Part shown: piece by piece, positions 1 through 5,189 of the stretch | How positions within the stretch are numbered: the first letter of the stretch is position 1 | Layout of the letters: every line of letters starts with the position of its first letter | Assembly: GCA_050485745.1 (NCBI GenBank) | Contig: JBJHBY010000235.1 | Span: 1-5,284 of the forward strand | DNA: 5,284 bases | Source: JBJHBY01 sp050485745 | Lineage (GTDB): Bacteria; Pseudomonadota; Gammaproteobacteria; Pseudomonadales; CAMLJR01 | Direction of reading: 5' to 3' | Made by a program: the position numbers and the translations under genes | The notes under the pieces: model-generated | The model's database searches: none | The model's input: only the letters and a program-made list of their open reading frames with translations | Told to the model about the DNA's origin: nothing

Positions 1-353
1 TGGCGCTGCGGGAGGCGGGGGCGCAGACGCTGAGCCTGCCGGGTGCGGATGGTCGCATCGACCTCGTGGCCTTGCTGCGGGAACTGGCGCAGCGCGGCTG
101 CAACGAAGTGCTGGCGGAGTGCGGGGCGGGGCTTGCCGCGTCCCTGTGGCAGGCGGGTCTGGTGGATCGCCTGGTCGTCTACCTGGCGCCGACCCTGCTG
201 GGCAGCGAGGCCCGTCCTCTGCTGGCGTTGCCACTGCAGACGATGCAACAGCAGCAAGGGCTGGTGATCGACTCGGTGCGGGCCGTGGGTGAGGACTGGC
301 GTATCGAGGCCCGCCCCCGCGCCGGGCAGCCCCCATCAAAGGAGAGCCGCTGA
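1..353 (+). CDS. ribD: RibD, C-terminal reductase part (5' truncated by window)
   Basis: The frame is open from position 3 to the TGA at 351-353, giving 116 residues that form the end of a protein beginning upstream of the window. They match the C-terminal part of bifunctional RibD, the 5-amino-6-(5-phosphoribosylamino)uracil reductase domain. The recognisable block is EVLAECGAG followed by LWQAGLVDRLVVYLAPTLLG, which corresponds to the E. coli stretch VLVEAGPTLAG...AGLVDEL...APKLLG. In full-length RibD an N-terminal zinc-dependent deaminase acts first and this NADPH-dependent domain then reduces the ribosyl group. The deaminase domain is not visible here. The next gene, ribE, starts one base after this stop and its ribosome binding site lies inside the ribD end, so the two are probably translationally coupled. 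A stand-alone reductase cannot be excluded from this fragment, but the rib operon context favours RibD. Confidence 0.93.
   Translation, partial: ALREAGAQTLSLPGADGRIDLVALLRELAQRGCNEVLAECGAGLAASLWQAGLVDRLVVYLAPTLLGSEARPLLALPLQTMQQQQGLVIDSVRAVGEDWRIEARPRAGQPPSKESR
338..344 (+). promoter_or_regulatory. Ribosome binding site of ribE
   Basis: AAAGGAG ends 10 bases before the ATG at 355. It lies within the last codons of ribD and fixes the ribE start at 355. An in-frame upstream start at 289 would put 22 extra residues before the conserved MFTGIV N-terminus. Confidence 0.7.
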
Positions 354-354
354 C

Positions 355-1014
355 ATGTTTACCGGCATCGTCGCCACCGTCGGTGAGGTCGCCCGGGTCG
401 AGGCGGTCGCGGGTGATCTGCGCCTGTGGGTACGCAGCGCGGCGCTGGATCTCGGCGATGTCGCCCTGGGGGACAGCATTGCCACCAACGGCGTCTGCCT
501 GACCGTCACGGCGCTGGAGCGCGACGGCTTCCGCGCCGACGTGTCCCGCGAGACCCTGGCCCACACCACCCTGGAGCACTGGCGCGCGGGCCAGCGTGTC
601 AACCTGGAGAAGGCGCTGCGCGCCAGCGACCGCCTCGGCGGTCACCTGGTCAGCGGGCACGTGGATGGTGTTGCCGTGGTCGAGGCCTGTGGCCGCGACG
701 CGCGCTCCCTGCGCCTGCGCCTGCGTGCGCCGGAGGCCCTGGCCCGGTATATTGCGCGCAAGGGGTCTGTGGCCATCGATGGCGTCAGTCTCACGGTGAA
801 CGTCGTGGCGGGGGCCTGCTTCGAGCTGAATATCGTGCCCCACAGCGCCGAGCGGACCATTATCGCCGGCTACCGCCCCGGGCAGACGGTCAACCTCGAG
901 GTCGACGTCATCGCCCGCTACCTCGAGCGTTTGCTGCAGTCCGGTGTGGAGCCCGCCGCGACTGGCTCCGGGATCAGTGCCGCCTGGCTGGCGGAGCACG
1001 GCTTTCATTCCTGA
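355..1014 (+). CDS. ribE: Riboflavin synthase (alpha subunit type)
   Basis: The 219-residue product begins with the family signature MFTGIV. It catalyses the dismutation of two 6,7-dimethyl-8-ribityllumazine molecules into riboflavin and a pyrimidinedione, the last step of riboflavin synthesis in the cytoplasm. It has the two tandem lumazine-binding barrels of the family: residues 1 to about 97, with NGVCLTV at 45-51, and about 98 to 200, with GHLVSGHVDG at 96-105 and IDGVSLTVN at 141-149. A short helical tail follows. Residues equivalent to those known to matter in E. coli are present: C48, H102, S145, T147 and D184. Length is normal for the family (E. coli about 213). The start follows the ribD stop by one base. 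The gene is also called ribC in some species, so the symbol depends on convention. Confidence 0.97.
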   Translation: MFTGIVATVGEVARVEAVAGDLRLWVRSAALDLGDVALGDSIATNGVCLTVTALERDGFRADVSRETLAHTTLEHWRAGQRVNLEKALRASDRLGGHLVSGHVDGVAVVEACGRDARSLRLRLRAPEALARYIARKGSVAIDGVSLTVNVVAGACFELNIVPHSAERTIIAGYRPGQTVNLEVDVIARYLERLLQSGVEPAATGSGISAAWLAEHGFHS

Positions 1015-1015
1015 T

Positions 1016-1038
1016 GCGGGGCGGCATGCCGGCCCCGC
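1016..1038 (+). other. GC-rich hairpin between ribE and ribBX
   Basis: GCGGGGC at 1016-1022 pairs with GCCCCGC at 1032-1038. A further GG/CC pair (1023-1024 with 1029-1030) continues the stem across one bulged G at 1031, giving nine base pairs around a CATG loop. It starts two bases after the ribE stop and ends 24 bases before the ribBX start. No T-tract follows, so it is not a standard intrinsic terminator. It could stabilise or process the mRNA, or reduce read-through into ribBX. Its role is inference. Confidence 0.55.
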
Positions 1039-1062
1039 TGCGACAACCCTGAAGAGATTCCC

Positions 1063-2175
1063 ATGGCACTCAATACGATCGAAGAACTGATCCAGGATAT
1101 CCGCCTCGGCCGCATGGTCGTGCTCATGGACGATGAGGACCGCGAGAACGAAGGTGACCTGGTGATGGCCGCGGAGTGCGTGCGCCCCGAGGACATCAAC
1201 TTCATGGCGCGCTTTGCCCGTGGTTTGATCTGCCTGCCGATGAGCCGCGAGCGCTGCGAGCGCCTGCGCCTGCCGCTGATGGTGCAGCGCAACGAGTCGG
1301 GTTTTGGCACCAAGTTCACCGTGTCGATCGAGGCGGCCCAGGGCGTGACCACCGGTATTTCCGCAGCGGATCGCGCCCATACGGTGCGCACCGCCGTAGC
1401 GCGTGGGGCGCGTGCCGAGGACATCTCCCAGCCCGGGCATATCTTCCCGCTGGTGGCGGACGATGGCGGCGTGCTGGTGCGCGCCGGGCATACCGAGGCC
1501 TCCTGCGACCTCGCCCGCCTGGCGGGCTTCGAGTCGGCGGGAGTGATCTGCGAGATCATGAACGACGACGGCACCATGGCGCGCCGCCCCGACCTGGAGC
1601 GGTTCGCACAGGAACACGGCCTGAAGATCGGTACCATCGCCGACCTGATTCACTACCGGGTGATCAACGAAAGCACCATCGAGAAGGTCGGCGAAGGCCC
1701 GGTGGACACGGACCAGGGTCCGTTCATGCTGCACAGCTATCGCGACCAGCTCAATGGCGATATCCATTTCGCCCTGGTCAAGGGCGAGGTGCGACGCGAA
1801 CAGCCGTCCCTGGTACGGGTGCATGTTGCCGCGGCGGTGCGCGACCTGCTGGGCACGCGCGCCCCCGGGCATGCCGGCTGGAATATCCAGCGTTGCCTGG
1901 CGCGGGTGGCGCAGGAGGGCAGTGGCGTGGTGGTGCTGCTGGCCGGCCACGAGACCCCGGCCGACCTGCTCGCCAGCGTCGACATCGCCATGGGGCGCAA
2001 GCCGGCGCCGGTGCCGGTGGCGGATGGCAGCCACAACGCCTATCTCACCGTGGGGATCGGCTCCCAGATCCTGCGCGACGTCGGCGTGGGCAAGATCCGT
2101 CTGATGGGCGCACCGATCAAGTACAATGCCATCTCCGGTTTCGATCTCGAGGTGGTGGAATTCGTCGAGCCCTGA
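1063..2175 (+). CDS. ribBX: RibBX: DHBP synthase fused to a degenerate GTP cyclohydrolase II-like domain (often annotated ribBA)
   Basis: The 370-residue protein has an intact N-terminal 3,4-dihydroxy-2-butanone 4-phosphate synthase domain (about 1-205). This converts ribulose 5-phosphate to the four-carbon precursor of lumazine plus formate. Visible motifs are the acidic loop DDEDRENEGDL at 23-33, GVTTGISAADR at 94-104, QPGHIFPL at 123-130, and the metal-binding H143 (in AGHTEAS) and E164 (in CEIMNDDGTMAR), with the same spacing as H153 and E174 of E. coli RibB. The C-terminal part (about 208-370) resembles GTP cyclohydrolase II in outline: LNGDIHFALVKG, then LVRVH, and near the end GIGSQILRDVGVGKIRLMG. 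The zinc-binding CLTGD...RCDCG block is missing, replaced by VAAAVRDLLGTRAPGHAGW at 255-273, and the EGRGIGL loop is absent. This fits the RibBX variant known from Proteobacteria, so cyclohydrolase activity is not expected. The ribosome binding site is weak (GAAGAG at 1051-1056). Confidence 0.95.
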   Translation: MALNTIEELIQDIRLGRMVVLMDDEDRENEGDLVMAAECVRPEDINFMARFARGLICLPMSRERCERLRLPLMVQRNESGFGTKFTVSIEAAQGVTTGISAADRAHTVRTAVARGARAEDISQPGHIFPLVADDGGVLVRAGHTEASCDLARLAGFESAGVICEIMNDDGTMARRPDLERFAQEHGLKIGTIADLIHYRVINESTIEKVGEGPVDTDQGPFMLHSYRDQLNGDIHFALVKGEVRREQPSLVRVHVAAAVRDLLGTRAPGHAGWNIQRCLARVAQEGSGVVVLLAGHETPADLLASVDIAMGRKPAPVPVADGSHNAYLTVGIGSQILRDVGVGKIRLMGAPIKYNAISGFDLEVVEFVEP

Positions 2176-2208
2176 TCCGGGCCCGATGGGCAGTCCAATC
2201 CCGAACAC

Positions 2209-2212
2209 AGGA
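2209..2212 (+). promoter_or_regulatory. Ribosome binding site deciding the ribH start
   Basis: AGGA at 2209-2212 overlaps the first in-frame ATG at 2212, so that ATG cannot use it. It sits 8 bases before the ATG at 2221, which is the best-spaced start. A third ATG at 2227, 14 bases away, would give an N-terminus most like E. coli RibH and remains possible. Confidence 0.5.
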
Positions 2213-2220
2213 TGCTGAAC

Positions 2221-2688
2221 ATGAGTATGACGACGATCGAAGGCAGCTTCGCAAAACCCGAAGGCCGCTTTGCGCTGGTCGTGGGGCGCTGGAACAGTTT
2301 TGTGGTGGAGCACCTGCTGGATGGAGCTCTGGATACCCTGCGCCGTCATGGGGTTAGCGATGACCAGCTCACGGTGGTGCGTGCCCCGGGTGCCTTCGAA
2401 ATCCCGCTGGTTTGCAAGAAGCTGGCGGAGCAGCAGCGCTATGCGGCGATCATCGCCCTGGGCGCGGTGATTCGCGGCGGTACGCCGCACTTCGAATACG
2501 TGGCGGGGGAGTGCACCAAGGGTCTGGCCCAGGTCTCCATGGAGTACGGGGTACCCGTATCCTTTGGTGTGCTCACCGTCGATACCATCGAGCAGGCGAT
2601 CGAGCGCGCCGGCACCAAGGCCGGCAACAAGGGGGCCGAGGCGGCCAGCTCCGCGCTGGAGATGGTCAACCTGCTGGCGAACCTGTAA
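2221..2688 (+). CDS. ribH: 6,7-dimethyl-8-ribityllumazine synthase
   Basis: The 155-residue product is close in length to E. coli RibH (156). It condenses 5-amino-6-ribitylaminouracil with 3,4-dihydroxy-2-butanone 4-phosphate to make the lumazine that RibE uses. The RibBX gene just upstream supplies the second substrate. Motifs in order are GRWNSF at 23-28 (W25 stacks on the pyrimidine), APGAFEIP at 55-62, and the near-invariant GAVIRGGTPHFEYVAGE at 81-97. The last contains the phosphate-binding GGT and the catalytic H90. TIEQAIERAGTKAGNKGAEA at 122-141 follows, with R129 and K133 at phosphate-site positions. The family forms pentamers or 60-subunit capsids; the sequence does not tell which applies here. 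The start at 2221 rests on ribosome binding site spacing; 2212 and 2227 are alternatives. The gap from ribBX is 45 bases, with no terminator. Confidence 0.97.
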   Translation: MSMTTIEGSFAKPEGRFALVVGRWNSFVVEHLLDGALDTLRRHGVSDDQLTVVRAPGAFEIPLVCKKLAEQQRYAAIIALGAVIRGGTPHFEYVAGECTKGLAQVSMEYGVPVSFGVLTVDTIEQAIERAGTKAGNKGAEAASSALEMVNLLANL

Positions 2689-2731
2689 CATTCGCGCCCC
2701 TTCGGCAGACCTACCGGCAGCGAGACATTTC

Positions 2732-3202
2732 GTGGCGCATTCCATCGACAACGGCGGCTTCAACCCGGCTGCGCGGCGCAAGGCGCGACACTATGCCCTG
2801 CAGGCGCTTTACCAGTGGTTGCTGACCCGCGACGGTCTGGGCGATATCGAAGCCCAGTTCCGTGCTGCCTATGATTTTGACGCGGTGGATCTGGCCTTCT
2901 TCCATGAACTCCTGCATCAGGTGCCGGCCCGGCTAACCGAGCTGGATGCCCTGTATGCCGGGTATCTCGACCGCGCGGTGAAGGATCTCGACCCGATCGA
3001 GCTCAGCCTGCTGCGCATGGGCGCCTGGGAGCTGAGTGCCCGCATCGACGTCCCCTACAAGGTGGCGATCAGTGAGTATGTGGCCCTGGCCAAGAAGTTC
3101 GGGGCGACGGAAAGCCACAAGTACATCAACGGTGTGCTGGACCGTGTCGCCCGCGACTGCCGGGGTATCGAAGTGGCGGCGGCACGGGGCGTGCAGTCCT
3201 GA
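2732..3202 (+). CDS. nusB: Transcription antitermination protein NusB
   Basis: The product is about 156 residues and all-helical in outline, matching NusB. NusB binds boxA RNA together with NusE (ribosomal protein S10) and supports antitermination and rRNA transcription. Diagnostic blocks are NPAARRKARHYALQALYQW at 11-29 (the RNA-binding N-terminal helix, like KPAARRRARECAVQALYSW in E. coli), ELLHQV at 59-64, DPIELSLLRMGAWEL at 87-101, and the strongly conserved DVPYKVAISEYVALAKKFG at 106-124 followed by SHKYINGVLD at 128-137. No ATG lies near the expected start. The best choice is the GTG at 2732, which adds about nine residues before the point where E. coli NusB begins. The upstream site is weak (GAGA at 2722-2725). 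Placement after ribH is the common arrangement in gammaproteobacteria. The C-terminal tail beyond residue 143 is longer than in E. coli (139 residues in total). Confidence 0.95.
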   Translation: MAHSIDNGGFNPAARRKARHYALQALYQWLLTRDGLGDIEAQFRAAYDFDAVDLAFFHELLHQVPARLTELDALYAGYLDRAVKDLDPIELSLLRMGAWELSARIDVPYKVAISEYVALAKKFGATESHKYINGVLDRVARDCRGIEVAAARGVQS

Positions 3203-3217
3203 GCCGTGTCCGGCGGC

Positions 3218-3225
3218 GGGAGGGA
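3218..3225 (+). promoter_or_regulatory. Ribosome binding site deciding the thiL start
   Basis: GGGAGGGA contains GGAGG at 3219-3223, 6 bases before the GTG at 3230. It lies downstream of another in-frame GTG at 3206, which has no comparable site, so 3230 is preferred. Confidence 0.65.
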
Positions 3226-3229
3226 TGGC

Positions 3230-4216
3230 GTGACGGGGTTGACGGAATTCGACCTGATCGACACCTACTTTCGCCCGTTGTCCACGGCCGGTGGCAGCGT
3301 CGTGGCGGGGATTGGTGACGACTGTGCGCTGCTCACACCCGCACCCGGCTGTGAGCTGGCCATCTCCACCGACACCTGTGTTGCCGGTGTGCATTTTCCC
3401 CCCGCCTGTGAGCCCTCCGACCTGGCCTGGCGCGGCCTTGCCGCCGCAGCCAGCGATCTGGCCGCCATGGGCGCGCGGCCACTGGGGTTCACCCTGGCCC
3501 TGACCCTGCCCGCGCCGGACGCCGCCTGGCTGCGGGCCTTCAGCGATGGCCTCGCGGCCGCGGCCGCGGCCTTTGGTTTGCCCCTGCTGGGTGGCGATAC
3601 CACCCGCGGCCCGATGACCCTGGGCTGGACCGTATTGGGGGAGGTGCCGGCCGGGGCCGCCCTGCGCCGTGGCGGCGCCCGTGCCGGAGACCTGATCGTG
3701 GTGAGCGGTGAGCTGGGCGATGCCCATGGCGCCCTCGCCTGGCTGGACGACAGCGATCGCGCCCCGGCGCTGGTGGCGCGATACTGGCACCCGCAGCCGC
3801 GCCTGGCCCTGGGGCAGCGCCTGCTGGAGCTGGCGCACGCGGCCATTGATATCTCCGATGGCCTGCTCGCCGACCTCGGCCACATCCTGAAAGCCAGCGG
3901 TGTGGGTGCGGAGCTGCGGGTGGCGGACCTGCCACTGTCTGACAGCCTGGTCGCCGCCCTGGGGCTGGAGCGCGCCCGTCTCGCCGCACTGACTGGCGGT
4001 GACGACTATGAGCTTTGTTTCACCCTGCCGCCGCAGTCCCGGACGGAGCTGGCGCGCCTTTCCGCGGAGCTGGGGCTGCGCCTGAGTGTCGTTGGCAAGG
4101 TCCTTGGCAGCGCCGGCCTGCATCTGCTGGACGAGGACGGGCGGGAACTGTCCCTCCCGGTAGCGGACGGCTACCAGCATTTCGAGGCGGCGACGGCGGC
4201 GTCACCGGGCGGCTGA
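3230..4216 (+). CDS. thiL: Thiamine-monophosphate kinase
   Basis: The 328-residue product (E. coli ThiL 325) phosphorylates thiamine monophosphate with ATP to the cofactor thiamine diphosphate. Family motifs appear in order: TEFDLIDTYF at 5-14, GIGDDCA at 28-34, STDTCVAGVHF at 46-56, SDLAAMGARP at 75-84, GGDTTRGP at 121-128, VSGELGDAHGA at 158-168, IDISDGLLADLGHI at 206-219, GGDDYELCFT at 256-265 and GYQHF at 314-318. The aspartate-rich GDD, STD, GGDTT and DISDG motifs are the expected Mg-ATP and substrate contacts. The start is a GTG; GTG 3206 and TTG 3239 are in frame but less well supported. The gene begins 27 bases after nusB, as in the usual nusB-thiL pair. The pgpA gene that often follows thiL is absent here. 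A run of GCGGCC repeats near 3554-3571 encodes only an alanine stretch. Confidence 0.97.
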   Translation: MTGLTEFDLIDTYFRPLSTAGGSVVAGIGDDCALLTPAPGCELAISTDTCVAGVHFPPACEPSDLAWRGLAAAASDLAAMGARPLGFTLALTLPAPDAAWLRAFSDGLAAAAAAFGLPLLGGDTTRGPMTLGWTVLGEVPAGAALRRGGARAGDLIVVSGELGDAHGALAWLDDSDRAPALVARYWHPQPRLALGQRLLELAHAAIDISDGLLADLGHILKASGVGAELRVADLPLSDSLVAALGLERARLAALTGGDDYELCFTLPPQSRTELARLSAELGLRLSVVGKVLGSAGLHLLDEDGRELSLPVADGYQHFEAATAASPGG

Positions 4217-4249
4217 GGAGCCCGGGGCAGGAAAATTTACGCTTTTGGC

Positions 4250-4281
4250 GCACTGGAGGTTGCCCGCCCCGGTGCATTTTT
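4250..4281 (+). terminator. Probable rho-independent terminator of the rib-nusB-thiL operon
   Basis: GCACTGG at 4250-4256 pairs with CCGGTGC at 4269-4275 (seven pairs, one of them T-G). GG/CC (4258-4259 with 4267-4268) extends the stem past a bulged A. The stem is followed by A and then TTTTT at 4277-4281. It lies 33 bases after the thiL stop and before speD. The stem is modest and the T-tract short, so termination may be partial. Confidence 0.55.
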
Positions 4282-4288
4282 AGACAAT
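4260..4288 (+). promoter_or_regulatory. Candidate sigma70-like promoter for speD
   Basis: TTGCCC at 4260-4265 and GACAAT at 4283-4288 each match four of six consensus bases and are separated by 17 bases. This predicts a transcript start near 4295. An A/T-rich patch (GAAAATTTACGCTTTT, 4231-4246) lies upstream, roughly where an UP element would sit. The elements overlap the putative thiL terminator. This is the best candidate I can see in an otherwise GC-rich gap, but the matches are weak. Confidence 0.3.
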
Positions 4289-4290
4289 CG

Positions 4291-4328
4291 CGTTCCAGAA
4301 CGCCGGGGGCGGTGTTCACGGGCTGAAC
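4291..4328 (+). promoter_or_regulatory. speD leader with alternating complementary segments
   Basis: Four short segments alternate: GTTC 4292-4295, GAAC 4298-4301, GTTC 4314-4317 and GAAC 4325-4328. The second and third form the best stem, GAACGCC (4298-4304) with GGTGTTC (4311-4317), seven pairs including one G-T. The third and fourth form an alternative, GTTCA (4314-4318) with TGAAC (4324-4328) around a five-base loop. The first and second can also form a four-pair stem. Because the segments are shared, these hairpins exclude each other. A regulatory role is inference. Confidence 0.35.
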
Positions 4329-4364
4329 CGGTTGTCATGCAGCGTGTCCCGGCGCGCGATTCCC

Positions 4365-4371
4365 AGGGGAG
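4365..4371 (+). promoter_or_regulatory. Ribosome binding site deciding the speD TTG start
   Basis: AGGGGAG lies 8 bases before the TTG at 4380. The only other nearby in-frame start, GTG 4371, overlaps the last base of this site, and TTG 4332 has no visible site. Confidence 0.65.
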
Positions 4372-4379
4372 TGTCTTTT

Positions 4380-5189
4380 TTGTCCGAGAAGAATGCAATC
4401 AAACTGCAGGGCTTCAACAACCTGACCAAGAGTCTGAGCTTCTGCATCTACGATATCTGCTACGCCAAGTCGCCGGAGCAGAAGGCCGAGTACATCGAAT
4501 ATATCGATGAGCAATACAATGCCGACCGGCTTACGGAGATTCTCTCCGAGGTGTGCGAGATCATCGGCGCGAACATTCTCAACGTGGCCCGCCAGGACTA
4601 CGACCCCCAGGGCGCGAGCGTGACCATTCTGGTCTGCGAGGAGCCGATGAAGGATGTCGGCAAGGTGGATACCTCCGAAAAGCCCGGTCCGCTGCCGGAC
4701 TCCGTGGTGGCCCACCTCGACAAGAGCCACATCTGCGTGCACACCTATCCGGAGAGTCACCCGGACGACGGCATTTGCACCTTCCGTGCCGATATCGAGG
4801 TGTCGACCTGCGGCGTGATTTCACCGCTGAAGGCCCTCAACTACCTGATTCACCAGCTGGATTCCGATATCGTCACGGTAGATTACCGCGTGCGCGGCTT
4901 TACCCGCGACGTCGACGGCGTGAAGCACTACATCGATCACGATATCAATTCCATCCAGAACTTCATTACGCCGGATATCCGCGAGCTCTATCAGATGGTG
5001 GACGTGAACGTGTTCCAGGAGAACATCTTCCACACCAAGATGATGCTCAAGGAGTTCGACCTCGATCAGTACCTGTTCGCGGCCAATGCCGAGGATCTGA
5101 ACGAGGCCGAGGCGCGGGATATCACCGAGCGCCTGTATCACGAGATGCAGGAGATCTTCTACGGCCGCAACCTGCCGGTGGTGACTTAA
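4380..5189 (+). CDS. speD: S-adenosylmethionine decarboxylase proenzyme (E. coli type)
   Basis: The 269-residue proenzyme (E. coli 264) is similar to E. coli SpeD over almost its whole length. After self-cleavage it decarboxylates S-adenosylmethionine to supply the aminopropyl donor for spermidine. The cleavage motif HLDKSHICVH lies at 112-121. By homology, cutting between K115 and S116 would give a beta chain of 115 residues and an alpha chain of 154, with S116 becoming the pyruvoyl group. C144, in VSTCGVISPLKALNYLIHQL at 141-160, corresponds to the E. coli active-site C140. Other conserved blocks are GFNNLTKSLSFCIYDICYAK at 11-30, IIGANILNVARQDYDPQGAS at 61-80, TYPESHP at 122-128, DYRVRGFTRD at 168-177 and QENIFHTKMMLKEFDLDQY at 213-231. 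The start is a rare TTG preceded by six T residues. No speE is present in the window. By eye the base composition is less GC-rich than in the rib genes, perhaps only because the protein is rich in Asn, Ile, Lys and Tyr. Confidence 0.97.
   Translation: MSEKNAIKLQGFNNLTKSLSFCIYDICYAKSPEQKAEYIEYIDEQYNADRLTEILSEVCEIIGANILNVARQDYDPQGASVTILVCEEPMKDVGKVDTSEKPGPLPDSVVAHLDKSHICVHTYPESHPDDGICTFRADIEVSTCGVISPLKALNYLIHQLDSDIVTVDYRVRGFTRDVDGVKHYIDHDINSIQNFITPDIRELYQMVDVNVFQENIFHTKMMLKEFDLDQYLFAANAEDLNEAEARDITERLYHEMQEIFYGRNLPVVT

Noticed and set aside
1015..1062. Possible FMN riboswitch before ribBX
   Set aside because: The gap is only 48 bases, far shorter than the roughly 120-base RFN aptamer, and it holds a simple hairpin instead.
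3206..3229. GTG 3206 as the thiL start, and the ATG-GCG-TGA mini-frame at 3225-3233
   Set aside because: The extra residues (SGGGRDG) are not conserved in ThiL, and the good ribosome binding site lies downstream at 3218-3225. The two-codon frame overlapping the GTG has no supporting evidence.
3554..3571. GCGGCC tandem repeat in thiL
   Set aside because: It encodes an alanine run inside a normal-length ThiL and is explained by codon bias.
1449..3776. Two GCTGGTGG octamers (1449-1456 and 3769-3776) identical to the E. coli Chi site
   Set aside because: They lie in coding DNA rich in Leu-Val codons, and two copies in 5 kb of GC-rich sequence are not notable. Chi specificity in this organism is unknown.
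2933..4180. A 415-codon reverse-strand open frame opposite nusB and thiL
   Set aside because: It is rich in Gly, Gln, Arg and Ala, has no recognisable motif, and lies fully opposite two clear conserved genes. It is a shadow frame in GC-rich DNA.
4332..4361. TTGTCA at 4332-4337 as a -35 box for speD
   Set aside because: It matches five of six -35 bases, but no acceptable -10 lies 16-18 bases downstream (the best is GCGATT, two of six matches).
4332..4379. Upstream TTG start at 4332 or GTG start at 4371 for speD
   Set aside because: 4332 has no ribosome binding site and would add a 16-residue stretch unlike SpeD. GTG 4371 overlaps the Shine-Dalgarno sequence itself.
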